Part shown: positions 22,187-22,468 of the stretch, one piece after another
How positions within the stretch are numbered: position 1 is the first letter of the stretch
Layout: each line of letters starts with the position of its first letter
Assembly (NCBI GenBank): GCA_964513975.1
Contig: CAZEON010000010.1
Location: forward strand, 1 to 22,468
Length of the DNA stretch: 22,468 nucleotides
DNA from: CAZVBV01 sp964513975
Lineage (GTDB): Bacteria; Patescibacteriota; Gracilibacteria; UBA4473
Direction of reading: 5' to 3'
Translations under genes and position numbers: made by a program
The notes under the pieces: generated by a model
Database searches by the model: none
What the model was told of the DNA's origin: nothing
What the model saw: only the letters and a program-made list of their open reading frames with translations

Positions 22187-22434
22187 AAGTTTTTTACAAA
22201 ATTCACAACATTTTTAATAAGTTTCTTTATTTCAAATTGTCCAGGTTTTTTGTTCTGTGATTTTCTGCAATTTTTTTCATAATCCTGAACCAACTCAATA
22301 AGTGATAATCCCAACTTTGTTTTATCTTTAATATGCTTTTTTAAACCATCTTCAGAAAGACATTCCGAACCTATTACTATCGATTCATTTGTGTCACCAC
22401 TTGATAAGTTGTTAAATAAACTACCTCGACCCAA
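22183..22434 (-). CDS. Unrecognised short ORF, possibly truncated
   Basis: An 83-residue frame starting at TTG, with an in-frame stop (TAA) 12 bp further upstream and no internal ATG. The second half (KLGLSLIELVQDYEKNCRKSQNKKPGQFEIKKLIKNVVNFVKNF) is helical and lysine-rich; the first half (GSLFNNLSSGDTNESIVIGSECLSEDG) is polar. No family is recognised. The TTG lies in the loop of a hairpin CCTCGACCC/GGGTaCGAGG (22424-22444), which suggests the true N-terminus may be lost or frameshifted upstream. Very AT-rich compared with rpoB next door. Confidence 0.35.
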   Translation of the reverse strand: MGRGSLFNNLSSGDTNESIVIGSECLSEDGLKKHIKDKTKLGLSLIELVQDYEKNCRKSQNKKPGQFEIKKLIKNVVNFVKNF

Positions 22435-22468
22435 GGGTACGAGGTATTATGCGACCCCATCAAAGAAT

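Overview
The window looks like a chromosomal segment from a Candidate Phyla Radiation (Patescibacteria) bacterium. Coding is dense, many neighbouring genes overlap, and Shine-Dalgarno sequences are weak or absent before most starts. The gene content fits too: CPR-style bL33 and bS21, a membrane-anchored Mur ligase next to a DegT-type aminotransferase and a FemAB transferase, and an SLH-domain surface protein. TGA ends several genes at plausible C-termini (rsmH, the RelE-like toxin, the Mur ligase, the DegT gene). The UGA-to-glycine code of Gracilibacteria/Absconditabacteria is therefore not in use. The lineage call is an inference from gene content; no 16S gene is present.

Layout. 1-880: a BT1-type MFS transporter cut by the left edge. 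881-1398: a gene-free stretch holding a roughly 317-nt candidate structured RNA. 1399-2690: ftsL-like gene and rsmH. 2997-4450: a COG2426 membrane protein, a YrdC-domain protein and a small membrane protein. 4581-5122: a RelE-like toxin and RHH antitoxin with a 28-bp palindromic operator. 5328-5403: tRNA-Gly(UCC). 5502-10490: a tight five-gene operon of alpha/beta hydrolase, Mur ligase, DegT aminotransferase, Y1 (HUH) transposase-like protein and FemAB transferase. 10487-13212: a hypothetical protein, a 2Fe-2S ferredoxin, a MITE-like element, rpmG and an AI-2E family permease. 13301-14392: prmC and rpsU. 14556-15779: SLH protein. 15857-16975: a shikimate kinase/PurN fusion. 17128-17706: a low-GC candidate HEPN protein. 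17789-18317: tRNA-Gly(GCC), two decayed tRNA-Gly copies and a GIY-YIG gene. 18502-22186: rpoB with its leader and promoter. 22183-22434: an unrecognised short ORF.

How the genes fit together. The 5.5-10.5 kb operon probably builds or modifies cell-envelope polymer (Mur ligase, PLP aminotransferase, FemAB), and the SLH protein would dock on that wall. rpsU-prmC, rpmG, rsmH, the YrdC protein and rpoB belong to translation and transcription. Putative promoters here repeatedly show TTGACA and a TAnnnT box 16 bp apart. Two of them end 6-8 nt before the start codon, which suggests leaderless mRNAs.

Most notable signals: the structured RNA candidate at 1040-1356; the shikimate kinase/PurN fusion; a perfect 38-bp palindrome inside the transposase gene, which itself sits translationally coupled inside an envelope operon; a degenerating tRNA-Gly repeat around a GIY-YIG gene; and many period-7 tandem repeats, some reaching into coding sequence.
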